Positions 43,026 through 51,146 of a stretch of 64,000 nt of DNA are shown piece by piece. The DNA comes from Caecibacter massiliensis (GTDB lineage Bacteria; Bacillota; Negativicutes; Veillonellales; Megasphaeraceae). A model generated the notes under the pieces. That model was not told where the DNA came from and searched no databases. It saw nothing but the letters and a program-made list of their open reading frames with translations. Position 1 is the first letter of the stretch. The number at the start of each line of letters is the position of its first letter. The position numbers were made by a program, and so were the translations under genes. The stretch covers positions 1,612,001 through 1,676,000 of the forward strand of contig LT608311.1 in NCBI GenBank assembly GCA_900095875.1. The letters run 5' to 3'.

Positions 43026-43247
43026 ATGGCAAGTGAACTGACATCGCATCGGCTGCCACAGGCTGACGAATACTATTATAAACAGACGAACAATCACATT
43101 ACCCCAAGGGATAACGAAATAGAAACAGGGGCGGACGCCGGGGCCTATTTTCCCCTCCAGCCCATCGAAAAGAAACTCTGCGCCTATACGTTCGGCCTGG
43201 GAATCATCCTGCTCTTTATTTTCGTGATTATATTTAAAGTATTATAG
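43026..43247 (+). CDS. Small single-pass membrane protein, 73 residues
   Basis: Not recognised. A hydrophilic N-terminus with QADEYYYKQTNNHITPRDNE leads to one helix YTFGLGIILLFIFVIIFKVL at the C-terminus. It lies 52 bases after the YeiH gene and 11 before the ThiS-like gene on the same strand, so it is part of the operon and may assist the transporter. Confidence 0.65.
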   Translation: MASELTSHRLPQADEYYYKQTNNHITPRDNEIETGADAGAYFPLQPIEKKLCAYTFGLGIILLFIFVIIFKVL

Positions 43248-43258
43248 GAGGCATCAAT

Positions 43259-43468
43259 ATGACCATTCAGGTAAATGGGGAACCATTTCAGACAGAAATC
43301 CCGATCAGCGTGACAACGCTTCTGAAAGAAGCCCGGGTAGAAGCCCCGGAATATGTAACCGTCCAGCTCAATCAGCAGTTTATCCGCCGGGACGATTTTG
43401 ATACGACCGTGCTCAGCGATGGAGATGTCGTCGATTTCCTGTACTATATGGGAGGCGGTTCCCGGTGA
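43259..43468 (+). CDS. ThiS/MoaD-like sulfur-carrier protein with C-terminal cap
   Basis: 69 residues, beta-grasp fold, MTIQVNGEPFQTEIPISVTTLLKE... Active ThiS proteins end exactly in Gly-Gly; this one ends MGGGSR, so two or three residues must be removed before a thiocarboxylate can form. The same operon encodes a JAMM metalloprotease, the enzyme type that does this for HcyS in Wolinella succinogenes. The E1 enzyme gene overlaps its stop (GTGA). It most likely carries sulfide for cysteine or homocysteine synthesis rather than thiamine, since no thiazole genes are near. Confidence 0.88.
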   Translation: MTIQVNGEPFQTEIPISVTTLLKEARVEAPEYVTVQLNQQFIRRDDFDTTVLSDGDVVDFLYYMGGGSR

Positions 43469-44286
43469 AACTGACGAACGAACAACTGGAACGGTATTCG
43501 CGGAACATCATCCTATTTGGCGGCAAGGGACAGAAGAAACTCCTGGCCGGCAAGGTGCTGGTCATCGGTGCCGGTGGACTGGGTGCACCGGCGGCTCTGT
43601 ACCTGGCAGCGGCCGGCGTCGGTACTATCGGCATCGTCGATTACGATGTGGTCGATTTGTCTAATCTGCAGCGCCAGATCATCCATTCCACGGCATCGGT
43701 GGGCCAGCGCAAGGTCGATTCGGCCAGCCATACCCTGGAAGGACTTAATCCGGATGTGCACGTCGTCACCTATAATGAATGGGTCAATTCCCAGACGCTG
43801 CCCCAGATTATCGACGACCAGCATTATGATTTCATCATCGACGCGACGGATAATTTCCCGGCCAAGTTCCTCATCAACGATGCCTGCGTACTGGGAGGCC
43901 ATCCCTTTTCTCATGCCGGCATCATCCGCTTCGGCGGTCAGACCCTGACCTATGTGCCGGGCAAAGGTCCGTGCTACCGCTGTATCTTTGACACCATGCC
44001 GCCGGCCGGGGCGGTGCCATCGTGCAAAGAAGCGGGCATACTGGGAGCCGTTGGCGGCGTCATCGGCTGCATACAGGCCACAGAAGCCATCAAGTACCTC
44101 CTGGGACAGGGTGAACTGCTCACCGGTGCCCTTCTCACCTACGATGCTCTGACCATGCGATTCCGCAAGATTCCCGTTGGACATAATCCTCATTGTGCAA
44201 TCTGCGGCGACGACCCGTCCATTCACGAGCTCATCGATTATAAGCAGCCTGTATGTGAAAGCAAAGTGGGAAAGGGGTCGCTATGA
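43465..44286 (+). CDS. ThiF/MoeB/HesA-type E1-like adenylyltransferase
   Basis: 273 residues from GTG 43465, overlapping the carrier gene. It adenylates the carrier's C-terminal glycine. Seen: nucleotide site VLVIGAGGLGAPAALYLAAAGVGTIGIVDYDVVDLSNLQRQ, DATDNFPAKFLINDAC, zinc-binding CYRCIF and PHCAICGDD pairs, and Cys in VPSCKEAGILG. No rhodanese domain, so sulfur must come from another source, such as sulfide made by the sulfite reductase two genes on. Confidence 0.93.
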   Translation: MKLTNEQLERYSRNIILFGGKGQKKLLAGKVLVIGAGGLGAPAALYLAAAGVGTIGIVDYDVVDLSNLQRQIIHSTASVGQRKVDSASHTLEGLNPDVHVVTYNEWVNSQTLPQIIDDQHYDFIIDATDNFPAKFLINDACVLGGHPFSHAGIIRFGGQTLTYVPGKGPCYRCIFDTMPPAGAVPSCKEAGILGAVGGVIGCIQATEAIKYLLGQGELLTGALLTYDALTMRFRKIPVGHNPHCAICGDDPSIHELIDYKQPVCESKVGKGSL

Positions 44287-44729
44287 TACATCTGACACGG
44301 TCTGATTATGAGGCCATGACGGCCTATGCCCGGAAACAGCTGCCCAATGAATGCTGCGGCCTGCTGGCGGGAAAACGAAGTGGTGGCGACGCATTCGTTG
44401 AGAAGGTATATTATCTGAACAATACCGATGCCAGTCCGGAACATTTTTCCATGGATCCGGCAGAGCAGTTTGCCGTCATGCGGGAAATACGCCAGCGTAA
44501 TCTGGCCCTCATCGGCAATTTCCACAGCCACCCGGCAACGCCGTCCCGCCCGTCCGACGAAGACAAACGGCTGGCCTTCGACCCGTCGCTGCGCTATCTG
44601 ATTCTGTCGCTGGCGGAAAGCGGGCCGGTCCTGCGAAGTTTTCGTATCCGCGGCGGCGAGGCGATAGCAGAGCCACTACACATCGAAGAGGAGGAATCAC
44701 ATTGGCAGATGCAAATTTCAAGGAACTAA
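44283..44729 (+). CDS. JAMM/Mov34 metalloprotease (Mec/HcyD-like)
   Basis: 148 residues. A complete JAMM zinc site: Glu in NECCGLLAG, then HSHPATPSRPSDED (HxHP-x6-SxxD). Two roles are known for such proteins beside sulfur carriers: trimming the carrier's C-terminal extension (HcyD) and releasing the amino acid from carrier-cysteine (Mec in Mycobacterium). The capped GGGSR carrier makes trimming necessary here; it may do both. Start overlaps the E1 stop (ATGA) and the reductase gene overlaps its end. Confidence 0.92.
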   Translation: MIHLTRSDYEAMTAYARKQLPNECCGLLAGKRSGGDAFVEKVYYLNNTDASPEHFSMDPAEQFAVMREIRQRNLALIGNFHSHPATPSRPSDEDKRLAFDPSLRYLILSLAESGPVLRSFRIRGGEAIAEPLHIEEEESHWQMQISRN

Positions 44730-45565
44730 AAAAAGGCGGCTTCATGAAACAGAAGCAGAAAGATCGTTTCTCCATGAGGCTGAAAACCATTGGCGGACAG
44801 GTGACTATAGAACAGCTGGAAACGATCCGTCACGTCGCCGAAACCTATGGACACGGATATATCCATCTCACATCCCGGCAGGGCATTGAAATCCCCTTTA
44901 TCGCCCTGGAAGATATCGATACGGTAAAGAAAGAACTGGCCAAAGGCGGCGTACAGAATGGCGTCTGCGGCGCCCGGCTGCGCACGATTACGGCCTGTCA
45001 GGGAAACGCCGTCTGCCCGTCGGGGCTGATCGACACCCAGCACATAGCCAGGGAATGTGAAGCCCGCTATGGCGGACGGGAATTTCCGGCCAAATTCAAA
45101 ATCGGCATCACAGGCTGTCCCAATAACTGTCTGAAGACGGAAGAAAATGACCTGGGCATCAAAGGCGGCATCGAACCGCAATGGCATCATGATGACTGTA
45201 TTTTCTGCGGCCTCTGTCAGGCCGTCTGCCCGTCTTCGGCCATTACAGTGGATAAGAAAGAAAAGACCCTTTCTTTTACGGCGGACCAGTGCCTGTTCTG
45301 TGGCAAGTGCGTTACTACCTGTCCGTCTTCGGCCTGGGTAGGAACAGCCGGCTATAACGTATCCCTGGGAGGCCTTTATGGCAAGCAGATCACTATTGGC
45401 AGGCATTTCCTGCCCCTCCTTCACTCGGAAGAAGAACTGTATCGCGTCATCGATGTAGTTCTCGACTTTTTTGAAAACCACGCCAAACCGGGAGAACGCT
45501 TTGCCAAAACGGTAGAACGGATTGGCTGGGACACAGTAGAACGACTCGTCCGGGAGGTATTATGA
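44702..45565 (+). CDS. Siroheme sulfite reductase with ferredoxin domain
   Basis: 287 residues if starting at TTG 44702, which has GAGGAGG nine bases upstream; ATG 44744 would give 273. The TTG start keeps an FKELKKGGFMKQKQKD beginning that fits the family. Seen: siroheme/4Fe-4S ligands TACQGNAVCPSGLIDT and ITGCPNNCLKTEEND, then CIFCGLCQAVCPSS and CLFCGKCVTTCPSS. It reduces sulfite (or nitrite) to sulfide. It is a paralogue of AsrC but lies among sulfur-carrier genes, so it is probably the assimilatory one, delivering sulfide to the adenylated carrier. Confidence 0.9.
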   Translation: MADANFKELKKGGFMKQKQKDRFSMRLKTIGGQVTIEQLETIRHVAETYGHGYIHLTSRQGIEIPFIALEDIDTVKKELAKGGVQNGVCGARLRTITACQGNAVCPSGLIDTQHIARECEARYGGREFPAKFKIGITGCPNNCLKTEENDLGIKGGIEPQWHHDDCIFCGLCQAVCPSSAITVDKKEKTLSFTADQCLFCGKCVTTCPSSAWVGTAGYNVSLGGLYGKQITIGRHFLPLLHSEEELYRVIDVVLDFFENHAKPGERFAKTVERIGWDTVERLVREVL

Positions 45566-45801
45566 ACATAGACAACACTATCGATATTACGGATGTCGTC
45601 TGTCCCGTGACCTATGTCAAAGTAAAGGTCGAACTGGAAGATATGGAACCGGGACAGGTCCTGTCCGTCCGGCTCAACAGCGGCGACGCTCTGCAGAACG
45701 TCCCGCGGAGTCTGAAAAATGACGGACACCGCGTCTTCGACGTGACAGACAACGAAGACGGGACTTACACGATTCTCGTCGAACGGGGACAGGACGACTA
45801 A
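45562..45801 (+). CDS. TusA/SirA-like sulfur-transfer protein
   Basis: 79 residues. The persulfide-forming cysteine is in DVVCPVTYVKVKVELEDMEPGQVL, a CPxP-type motif with Thr replacing the second Pro. TusA proteins shuttle sulfane sulfur between enzymes. Start overlaps the reductase stop (ATGA). It may collect sulfide/persulfide from the reductase and pass it to the ThiS-like carrier. Last gene of the operon. Confidence 0.88.
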   Translation: MNIDNTIDITDVVCPVTYVKVKVELEDMEPGQVLSVRLNSGDALQNVPRSLKNDGHRVFDVTDNEDGTYTILVERGQDD

Positions 45802-45854
45802 AAAAAACGGATTCTCCTATGAAACAGCTGATTTCACAGGAGAATCCGTTTTTT
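45802..45854. terminator. Bidirectional terminator between tusA-like and hemB genes
   Basis: Near-perfect AAAAAACGGATTCTCCT/AGGAGAATCCGTTTTTT arms serve the two converging operons. Confidence 0.9.
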
Positions 45855-45855
45855 A

Positions 45856-45882
45856 CTAAACGTCAGACATCAAACGTCAGAT
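45856..45882. repeat. Heptamer repeat array C, includes the hemB stop
   Basis: Units (complement strand) CTGACGT-TTGATGT-CTGACGT-TTAG overlap the last codons of hemB (…LTFDV) and supply its TGA stop, so the repeat has grown into or replaced the gene end. Confidence 0.65.
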
Positions 45883-46861
45883 GATCTTTTTCGCCGAGCC
45901 AGCGGGCGACGTCCAGAGCGTGATAGGTGATGATGATATCGGCACCGGCCCGTTTCATGGACAGGAGCGATTCCAGGACGATCCGTTTTTCGTCGATCCA
46001 GCCGTTTTGGGCAGCCGCTTTGACCATGGCATATTCACCGCTGACGTTGTAGACGGCGATGGGGCGGTCAATGCGGTCCCGGGCCTGACGGACGATATCG
46101 AGATAAGTCATGGCCGGCTTGATCATGATGATGTCAGCCCCTTCATCGAGGTCGAGGCTGATTTCCTTCATGGCTTCCCGGGAATTGGCCGGATCCATCT
46201 GATACTGGCGGCGGTTGCCGAACTGCGGGGCCGAGTTGGCCGCATCGCGGAAGGGGCCGTAAAAGGCCGAGGCGTATTTGACGGCGTAGGACATAATGGA
46301 AACGTTCTGGAAACCCTTTTCATCGAGGGCTGTGCGGATGGCGGCGATGCGGCCGTCCATCATGTCTGACGGGGCGATGATGTCGGCACCGGCTGCTGCC
46401 TGGCTGACGGCCGTCCGGGCCAGGAGCGGCAGGGTAGCGTCGTTATCGACGTAATGGCTGCAGAGCTTGCCACAATGGCCATGGCTGGTGTACTGGCAGA
46501 GACAGACATCGCCGACGATGACCAGACCGGGCAGTTCTTTTTTGATGGCTTCCATGGCCCGCTGCACCGGGCTCTTCGGGTCCCATGCCGATGAGCCTGT
46601 TTCATCCTTGTATCCGGGCAGGCCGAATACTTCAATGGCCGGGATGCCGAGGGAGACGGCGAGGCGGGCCGTTTCTACGGCTTTATCGACTGACAGGTGA
46701 TAACAGCCGGGCAGGCTGGGGATTTCTTCTTTTACATGGCTGCCGGGAACGACGAAGATAGGGTAAATCAGGTCCGATACGGACAGGTGGTTTTCCCGCA
46801 CCATAGAGCGGACGGGAGCGGAAATGCGCAGGCGGCGCGGGCGTAAGGCGTTATATTTCAT
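45863..46861 (-). CDS. hemB: Porphobilinogen synthase
   Basis: 332 residues. Condenses two 5-aminolevulinates. Seen: zinc ligands in DVCLCQYTSHGHCGKLC, active-site lysines in SIMSYAVKYASAFYGPFRDAANS and VYNVSGEYAMVKAA. The last codons lie in a heptamer repeat. Start overlaps the end of cobA-hemD by 11 bases. Last gene of the siroheme operon. Confidence 0.97.
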   Translation of the reverse strand: MKYNALRPRRLRISAPVRSMVRENHLSVSDLIYPIFVVPGSHVKEEIPSLPGCYHLSVDKAVETARLAVSLGIPAIEVFGLPGYKDETGSSAWDPKSPVQRAMEAIKKELPGLVIVGDVCLCQYTSHGHCGKLCSHYVDNDATLPLLARTAVSQAAAGADIIAPSDMMDGRIAAIRTALDEKGFQNVSIMSYAVKYASAFYGPFRDAANSAPQFGNRRQYQMDPANSREAMKEISLDLDEGADIIMIKPAMTYLDIVRQARDRIDRPIAVYNVSGEYAMVKAAAQNGWIDEKRIVLESLLSMKRAGADIIITYHALDVARWLGEKDHLTFDV

Positions 46862-48377
46862 TATGATGTCGTCTCCAATCGAGTATATTCTGAGTCAGGC
46901 CTTCTATGGTATAGGTCGAAGCCGTGAGAGCCGGTGTGAGTCCTTCGCGGGTACAGGTTGCGGCAGTCACGGGACCGATACAGGCCAGTGGTACCGGTTC
47001 CAACAGGTCGCGGCGGTCTCCCAGGAGGTCCAGAAGAGAGGTGACTGTCGAAGAACTGGTACAGGTGATGAGGTCCAGAGCGTGTTCTTCGAGAAGCGAT
47101 ACGAGGCGCTCTCTGTTTTCTGAAGCGGGTACCGTCCGGTATGCCGGGGCGATGGTCACTCTGGCACCGGCACTATGCAGGCGGTCCGGTAGGACGTTGC
47201 GTGCTTGTTCGGCCCGGACGAGCAGGACGCGGGAAGACGGGGAAATATGGGGCAGGAGGCTGTCGGCCAGCGATTCGGCCCGGTACTCAGGCGGCACGAC
47301 GTCGGCCTGCAGGCCGTACGAGCGGAGCGCTTCTGCCGTGGCACTGCCGATGACACCCAGCCGGAGGCCTCCCAGGGCGCGGCTGTCTTCCTTAAATTCC
47401 CGGAGGCGGTGGAAGAAGCGGTGGACGCCGTTACTGCTGGTAAAGAGCAGCCAGTCATACGAGGTCAGGTGGTAAATGGCCTGATCGAGGGTTGCATAGT
47501 GGTCTGACGGATCTTCCAGACGGATGGTAGGGATTTCGATGCACGATGCGCCCTGTTCTTCCAGCCGGGCCGACAGGGCCGATGCCTGGCGGCGTGTACG
47601 GGTGATGCCGACGGTGAAGCCGAAGAGGGGCCGTTTGTCGAACCAGCGCAGGCGGCCGCGGCAGCGGACGACGTCGCCGACAAGAAAGATAGCCGGCGGC
47701 GTGATGCCCTGTCGGGCGGCTTCATAGGCGGCGCTTCCCAGGGTCGTCACGATAGTCGTCTGGTCGCTGCGGGTGCCCCAGCGGATGATGGCCGCCGGCG
47801 TATCGGCGCTGCGGCCACAGGAGATGAGCCGCGCCGTGATGTCGGGCAGATTGCGGACGCCCATGACAAAGACCAGTGTATCTGTACCGGTCGCCAGTTT
47901 TTCCCAGTCGATGGCCGATCCGTTTTTCTTCGGGTCTTCATGGCCGGTAATGACGGAAAAGGAGGAAGCCATGCCCCGTTCGGTCACGGGAATGCCGGCA
48001 TAGGCCGGTACGGCGATGGCCGAGGAAATGCCCGGCACGACTTCAAAGGGAATGCCCGCATGGAAAAGAGCAGCTCCTTCTTCACCGCCCCGGCCGAAGA
48101 CGAAGGGGTCGCCTCCTTTGAGACGCACGACCGTACGGCCTTCCCGGGCCTTGGCGATGAGCAGGTCGTTGATTTCTTCCTGACGCAGCGTATGATGACC
48201 GGCGGTCTTTCCGACGTAAATGCGTTCGGCCTCTGGCCGGGCGAAGTCCAGCAGCCGTTCGTCGGCCAGATGGTCGGTGACGACCGTATCAGCCCGTTCC
48301 AGCAATTCCTTTCCCCGGAGGGTGAGCAGGCGCCAGTCTCCGGGACCGGCGCCGACGAGATAGACGGTTCCTGTCAT
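46851..48377 (-). CDS. cobA-hemD: Uroporphyrinogen-III methyltransferase / synthase fusion
   Basis: 508 residues. The N-terminal CobA/SUMT part (about 1-245: VYLVGAGPGDWRLLTLRGKELLERADTVV, KGGDPFVFGRGGEE, GISSAIAVPAYAGIPVTERG) methylates uroporphyrinogen III to precorrin-2. The C-terminal HemD part (about 250-500: GFTVGITRTRRQASALSARLEEQGA, FTSSNGVHRFF, CTSSSTVTSLL) closes the ring. This fusion is common in anaerobic Firmicutes/Negativicutes and directs flux to siroheme and cobalamin. ATGA overlap with hemC. Confidence 0.96.
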   Translation of the reverse strand: MTGTVYLVGAGPGDWRLLTLRGKELLERADTVVTDHLADERLLDFARPEAERIYVGKTAGHHTLRQEEINDLLIAKAREGRTVVRLKGGDPFVFGRGGEEGAALFHAGIPFEVVPGISSAIAVPAYAGIPVTERGMASSFSVITGHEDPKKNGSAIDWEKLATGTDTLVFVMGVRNLPDITARLISCGRSADTPAAIIRWGTRSDQTTIVTTLGSAAYEAARQGITPPAIFLVGDVVRCRGRLRWFDKRPLFGFTVGITRTRRQASALSARLEEQGASCIEIPTIRLEDPSDHYATLDQAIYHLTSYDWLLFTSSNGVHRFFHRLREFKEDSRALGGLRLGVIGSATAEALRSYGLQADVVPPEYRAESLADSLLPHISPSSRVLLVRAEQARNVLPDRLHSAGARVTIAPAYRTVPASENRERLVSLLEEHALDLITCTSSSTVTSLLDLLGDRRDLLEPVPLACIGPVTAATCTREGLTPALTASTYTIEGLTQNILDWRRHHNEI

Positions 48378-49321
48378 AATGTATCTCCTTTTATGGTAGT
48401 TCGAAGTGAGCGGAGCAGGGCTTCGCCACCGCCGGCCAGCATGTCTTTGCCGAGCTCATAGCCCAGTTTCCGGGCATCGGCTGCCGGCGCTGTGGCCTGC
48501 CGGTTCAGGCAGGTGCGGCCGTCCGGTGAGGCGATGAAGGCCCGCAGGACGAGGTCTCCTCCCTGCCAGGAGGCAAAGGCTCCGGCAGGAATCTGGCAGC
48601 TGCCGCCGATGGCTGCGGCGCAGGCCCGTTCAGCCGTGACGGCTGCTGCCGTCCGCTCGTCGTGGATGGCCTGCAGCAGCCGGAGGACCGGTTCGTCATC
48701 CGAACGGGCTTCGATGGCAAGAGCCCCCTGTCCGGCGGCGGGCAGAAATTGATCCGGCGGCAGCAGGCTGGTGATACGGTCCGAAAGGCCCAGGCGGATG
48801 AGGCCGGCTGCGGCCAGGATGATGGCGTCGTAGTCCCCGTCATCGAGACGGGACAGGCGCGTATCGACGTTGCCCCTGAGGTCAGAGACCGTAAGGTCCG
48901 GCCGCAGGTGCAGCAGCTGGGCCTTTCGGCGCAGACTGGATGTACCGACGACGGCGCCTCTGGGAAGGTCAGAAAGACTCTGGTAGCGGCGTGAGACGAA
49001 GGCGTCTTTTTCATTTCCCCGGGCCGGGACCGCTGCCAGGATCAGTCCGTCCGGCAGTTCCGATGGCATATCTTTCAGACTGTGTACGGCCAGGTCCAGC
49101 GTGTGGCCATAGAGACCGCGCTCGATTTCTTCCGTAAACAGGCCCTTGCCGCCGATGGCGCTGAGGGGCCGGTCGATGATGCGGTCGCCGCGGGTAGTGA
49201 CACATTGCAGGGTAATGGTAAGGCCGGGACAGGCCTTTTGCAGGAGCTGGCGGACGTAACCGGCCTGCCACAGGGCCAGGCGGCTGCGGCGGGTGCCGAT
49301 GACGAGGGAATCAGGAAGCAT
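48374..49321 (-). CDS. hemC: Porphobilinogen deaminase
   Basis: 315 residues from ATG 49321, chosen because LVIGTRRSRLALWQAGYVRQLLQ is the family start; the frame stays open upstream but reads non-family sequence that shadows the preceding gene. Polymerises four porphobilinogens. Seen: HSLKDMPSELPDGL and the dipyrromethane-cofactor cysteine in AAIGGSCQIPAGAF. Overlaps the preceding gene by 11 bases and cobA-hemD by four. Confidence 0.96.
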   Translation of the reverse strand: MLPDSLVIGTRRSRLALWQAGYVRQLLQKACPGLTITLQCVTTRGDRIIDRPLSAIGGKGLFTEEIERGLYGHTLDLAVHSLKDMPSELPDGLILAAVPARGNEKDAFVSRRYQSLSDLPRGAVVGTSSLRRKAQLLHLRPDLTVSDLRGNVDTRLSRLDDGDYDAIILAAAGLIRLGLSDRITSLLPPDQFLPAAGQGALAIEARSDDEPVLRLLQAIHDERTAAAVTAERACAAAIGGSCQIPAGAFASWQGGDLVLRAFIASPDGRTCLNRQATAPAADARKLGYELGKDMLAGGGEALLRSLRTTIKGDTL

Positions 49322-49967
49322 GGGGACCTCCTTTCCCGATGAGCCAGAAGGCCAGTTTCTGCCAGAGTACCTGTTCGGCTTCGGCCATCTGGCCGCCGAG
49401 GGCTTGTTCCATGAGTTCGTCTGTAAGCGACGAGCGCCAGAAGGCCTGCCGGTCTTTGCCGGATGGAATCTGGGAGCGCACTTCTTGACGGATGACGGCC
49501 AGACGGTCCAGCCACCGGGACCAGTCGGGGGTGATTTCCTGTTCCAGATGATGACGCATCCAGCGGGTAAAGGCCGGTGATTTCCCATTGCTTGATATGC
49601 TGCAGAGGATATCGCCGCGGCGGACGACGGACGGCGTCGTCCAGTTGCTTTCCTGTGGGGCGTCGCAGACATTGACCAGCTTGTGCTGGCTAAGGGCTGC
49701 AGCGGCACAGGCGCTGTTGGTTTCGCTGTCGTTGGAAGCGCAGATAATCAGATAAAAAGGGATTTCGTCGCCGTCTTCGTATAGTTTCTTCAGCCAGGTG
49801 ATGTCTCCCTGGTCGGCCCGTTCCTGAAGAGACGGACAGAGCGACGGCGACAGGACGGTGACGGCCGCGCCGGCGTCGAGCAGACCCTGCACTTTCTGGG
49901 CAGCTACGGCGCCGCCGCCCAGGATGAGACATTCCTTGTCATCGAGGATGAGATTTATAGGGTACAT
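49311..49967 (-). CDS. Precorrin-2 dehydrogenase / sirohydrochlorin ferrochelatase (Met8/CysG N-terminal type)
   Basis: 218 residues from ATG 49967 (AAAGGA upstream; MYPINLILDDKECLILGGGAVAAQKVQGLLDAGAAVTVLSP). NAD-dependent oxidation of precorrin-2 to sirohydrochlorin; some members also insert iron. Later blocks: CDAPQESNWTTPSVVRRGDILCSISSNGKSPAFTRWMRHHLE. First gene of the minus-strand operon with hemC, cobA-hemD and hemB. Supplies siroheme to AsrC and the 44702 reductase. Confidence 0.93.
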   Translation of the reverse strand: MYPINLILDDKECLILGGGAVAAQKVQGLLDAGAAVTVLSPSLCPSLQERADQGDITWLKKLYEDGDEIPFYLIICASNDSETNSACAAAALSQHKLVNVCDAPQESNWTTPSVVRRGDILCSISSNGKSPAFTRWMRHHLEQEITPDWSRWLDRLAVIRQEVRSQIPSGKDRQAFWRSSLTDELMEQALGGQMAEAEQVLWQKLAFWLIGKGGPHAS

Positions 49968-50280
49968 GAACGATTGGTCCTTTCTGTGCATGTGTATAGT
50001 TGATTTATAAAAATATAGCACATGTCTGTTATTATAGCACATCTTTATAGAATTGCGCGTTGCCGGAGCAACAATCCGCGAAAATACTAACCGGTGGGAG
50101 CATTGGACAGTGTGGCAGCGAATAGATATTTTTTATTGACAATCCTACCGATTTGCATAATAATATGTGAGAGATTATAAAAAATATAAACTGTACCAGC
50201 ATGCTTTCTGGTATTGAAAAAATCGTTTTGTTAGAGTCTGGATACAATCAGACACAAAATGATCTAAAAGGAGAGATTGG
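49968..50280. other. Divergent intergenic region, siroheme operon / dacA-like
   Basis: No gene. On the plus strand TTGACA at 50136-50141 with AATAAT at 50159-50164 (17-base spacer) is a good promoter for the carboxypeptidase gene. I found no clear operator or riboswitch for the minus-strand operon. Confidence 0.55.
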
Positions 50281-51120
50281 ATGTTTTCTGCTTGTAAAAA
50301 ATTACTATGCTCGTTGTTTGTCATTCTGCTTGTTTCCGTCGGCGGCACGGCCGGATCCGTTCAGGCTGATGTACCGCCTACGTCGGCCGAAGCGGCCTGT
50401 CTGATCGACGCCGATACGGGACGCATCCTGTACCGGGTCAATCCCGATAAATGGGTCCATCCGGCCAGTACGACGAAAATCGTGACCATGATCACTGCCC
50501 TCGATCAGGGGAAAGACAAGCTCGACAAGCCATTGTACATATCCTGGGGAGCAGCCAATACGGAACCATCCTGCCTGGGCATTGCCCCGGGAGACCAGAT
50601 TACCCTGAAAGAAGCGATGCGGGGGATGATGGTCGTTTCCGGCAATGATGCGGCCGTAGCCGTAGCGGAAACGGTCGGCGGCTCTGTCGCCGGATTTGCC
50701 GACATGATGAACGCCGAAGCCGTCAAGATGGGGGCGACCCATTCCCACTTCGTCAATCCCAACGGGCTGACCGCAGCGGGACATCATACGACGGCCGTCG
50801 ATATGGCCCGTATGGCCGCGTATGGACTCAAGCATTATCCTGAATTTGCCTATACGGTGGCTCTGCCGTCGTATCAGATGCATTATATAGACGGTCACAC
50901 CAAATATGTCACGACGACCAATCATTTCCTGACCAGTGGCTATGAGGGAGCCAGCGGAGTCAAGACGGGATATACCCAGGCGGCCGGAGACTGCCTGGTC
51001 GCCTCGGCGACCCGCAACGGACACACGCTGGTAGTAGCCCTGTTCAATGATGACGATCGCTGGGAAGATGCGCCGGCCATCCTGGACTATGGCTTCCGAC
51101 GCATCCAGACAGGTCGCTGA
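50281..51120 (+). CDS. D-alanyl-D-alanine carboxypeptidase, short form
   Basis: 279 residues, PBP5/DacF-type S11 peptidase that trims the terminal D-Ala of peptidoglycan stems. Signal peptide LLCSLFVILLVSVGGTAGSVQA. Catalytic motifs: SxxK in PASTTKIVTM, SxN in VVSGNDAAVAVAE and KTG in SGVKTGYTQAAGDC. It ends shortly after the transpeptidase-like domain and lacks the C-terminal beta domain and membrane-anchoring helix of PBP5 (about 380-400 residues), so it is probably free in the periplasm. Confidence 0.93.
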   Translation: MFSACKKLLCSLFVILLVSVGGTAGSVQADVPPTSAEAACLIDADTGRILYRVNPDKWVHPASTTKIVTMITALDQGKDKLDKPLYISWGAANTEPSCLGIAPGDQITLKEAMRGMMVVSGNDAAVAVAETVGGSVAGFADMMNAEAVKMGATHSHFVNPNGLTAAGHHTTAVDMARMAAYGLKHYPEFAYTVALPSYQMHYIDGHTKYVTTTNHFLTSGYEGASGVKTGYTQAAGDCLVASATRNGHTLVVALFNDDDRWEDAPAILDYGFRRIQTGR

Positions 51121-51146
51121 CCGTTAGCACGAGAGGGGGAAAGACT

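Noticed and set aside
43259-44286. Thiamine thiazole synthesis (ThiS-ThiF)
   Set aside because: No thiG, thiH or thiazole genes nearby; the JAMM protease, sulfite reductase and capped C-terminus point to amino-acid sulfur instead.
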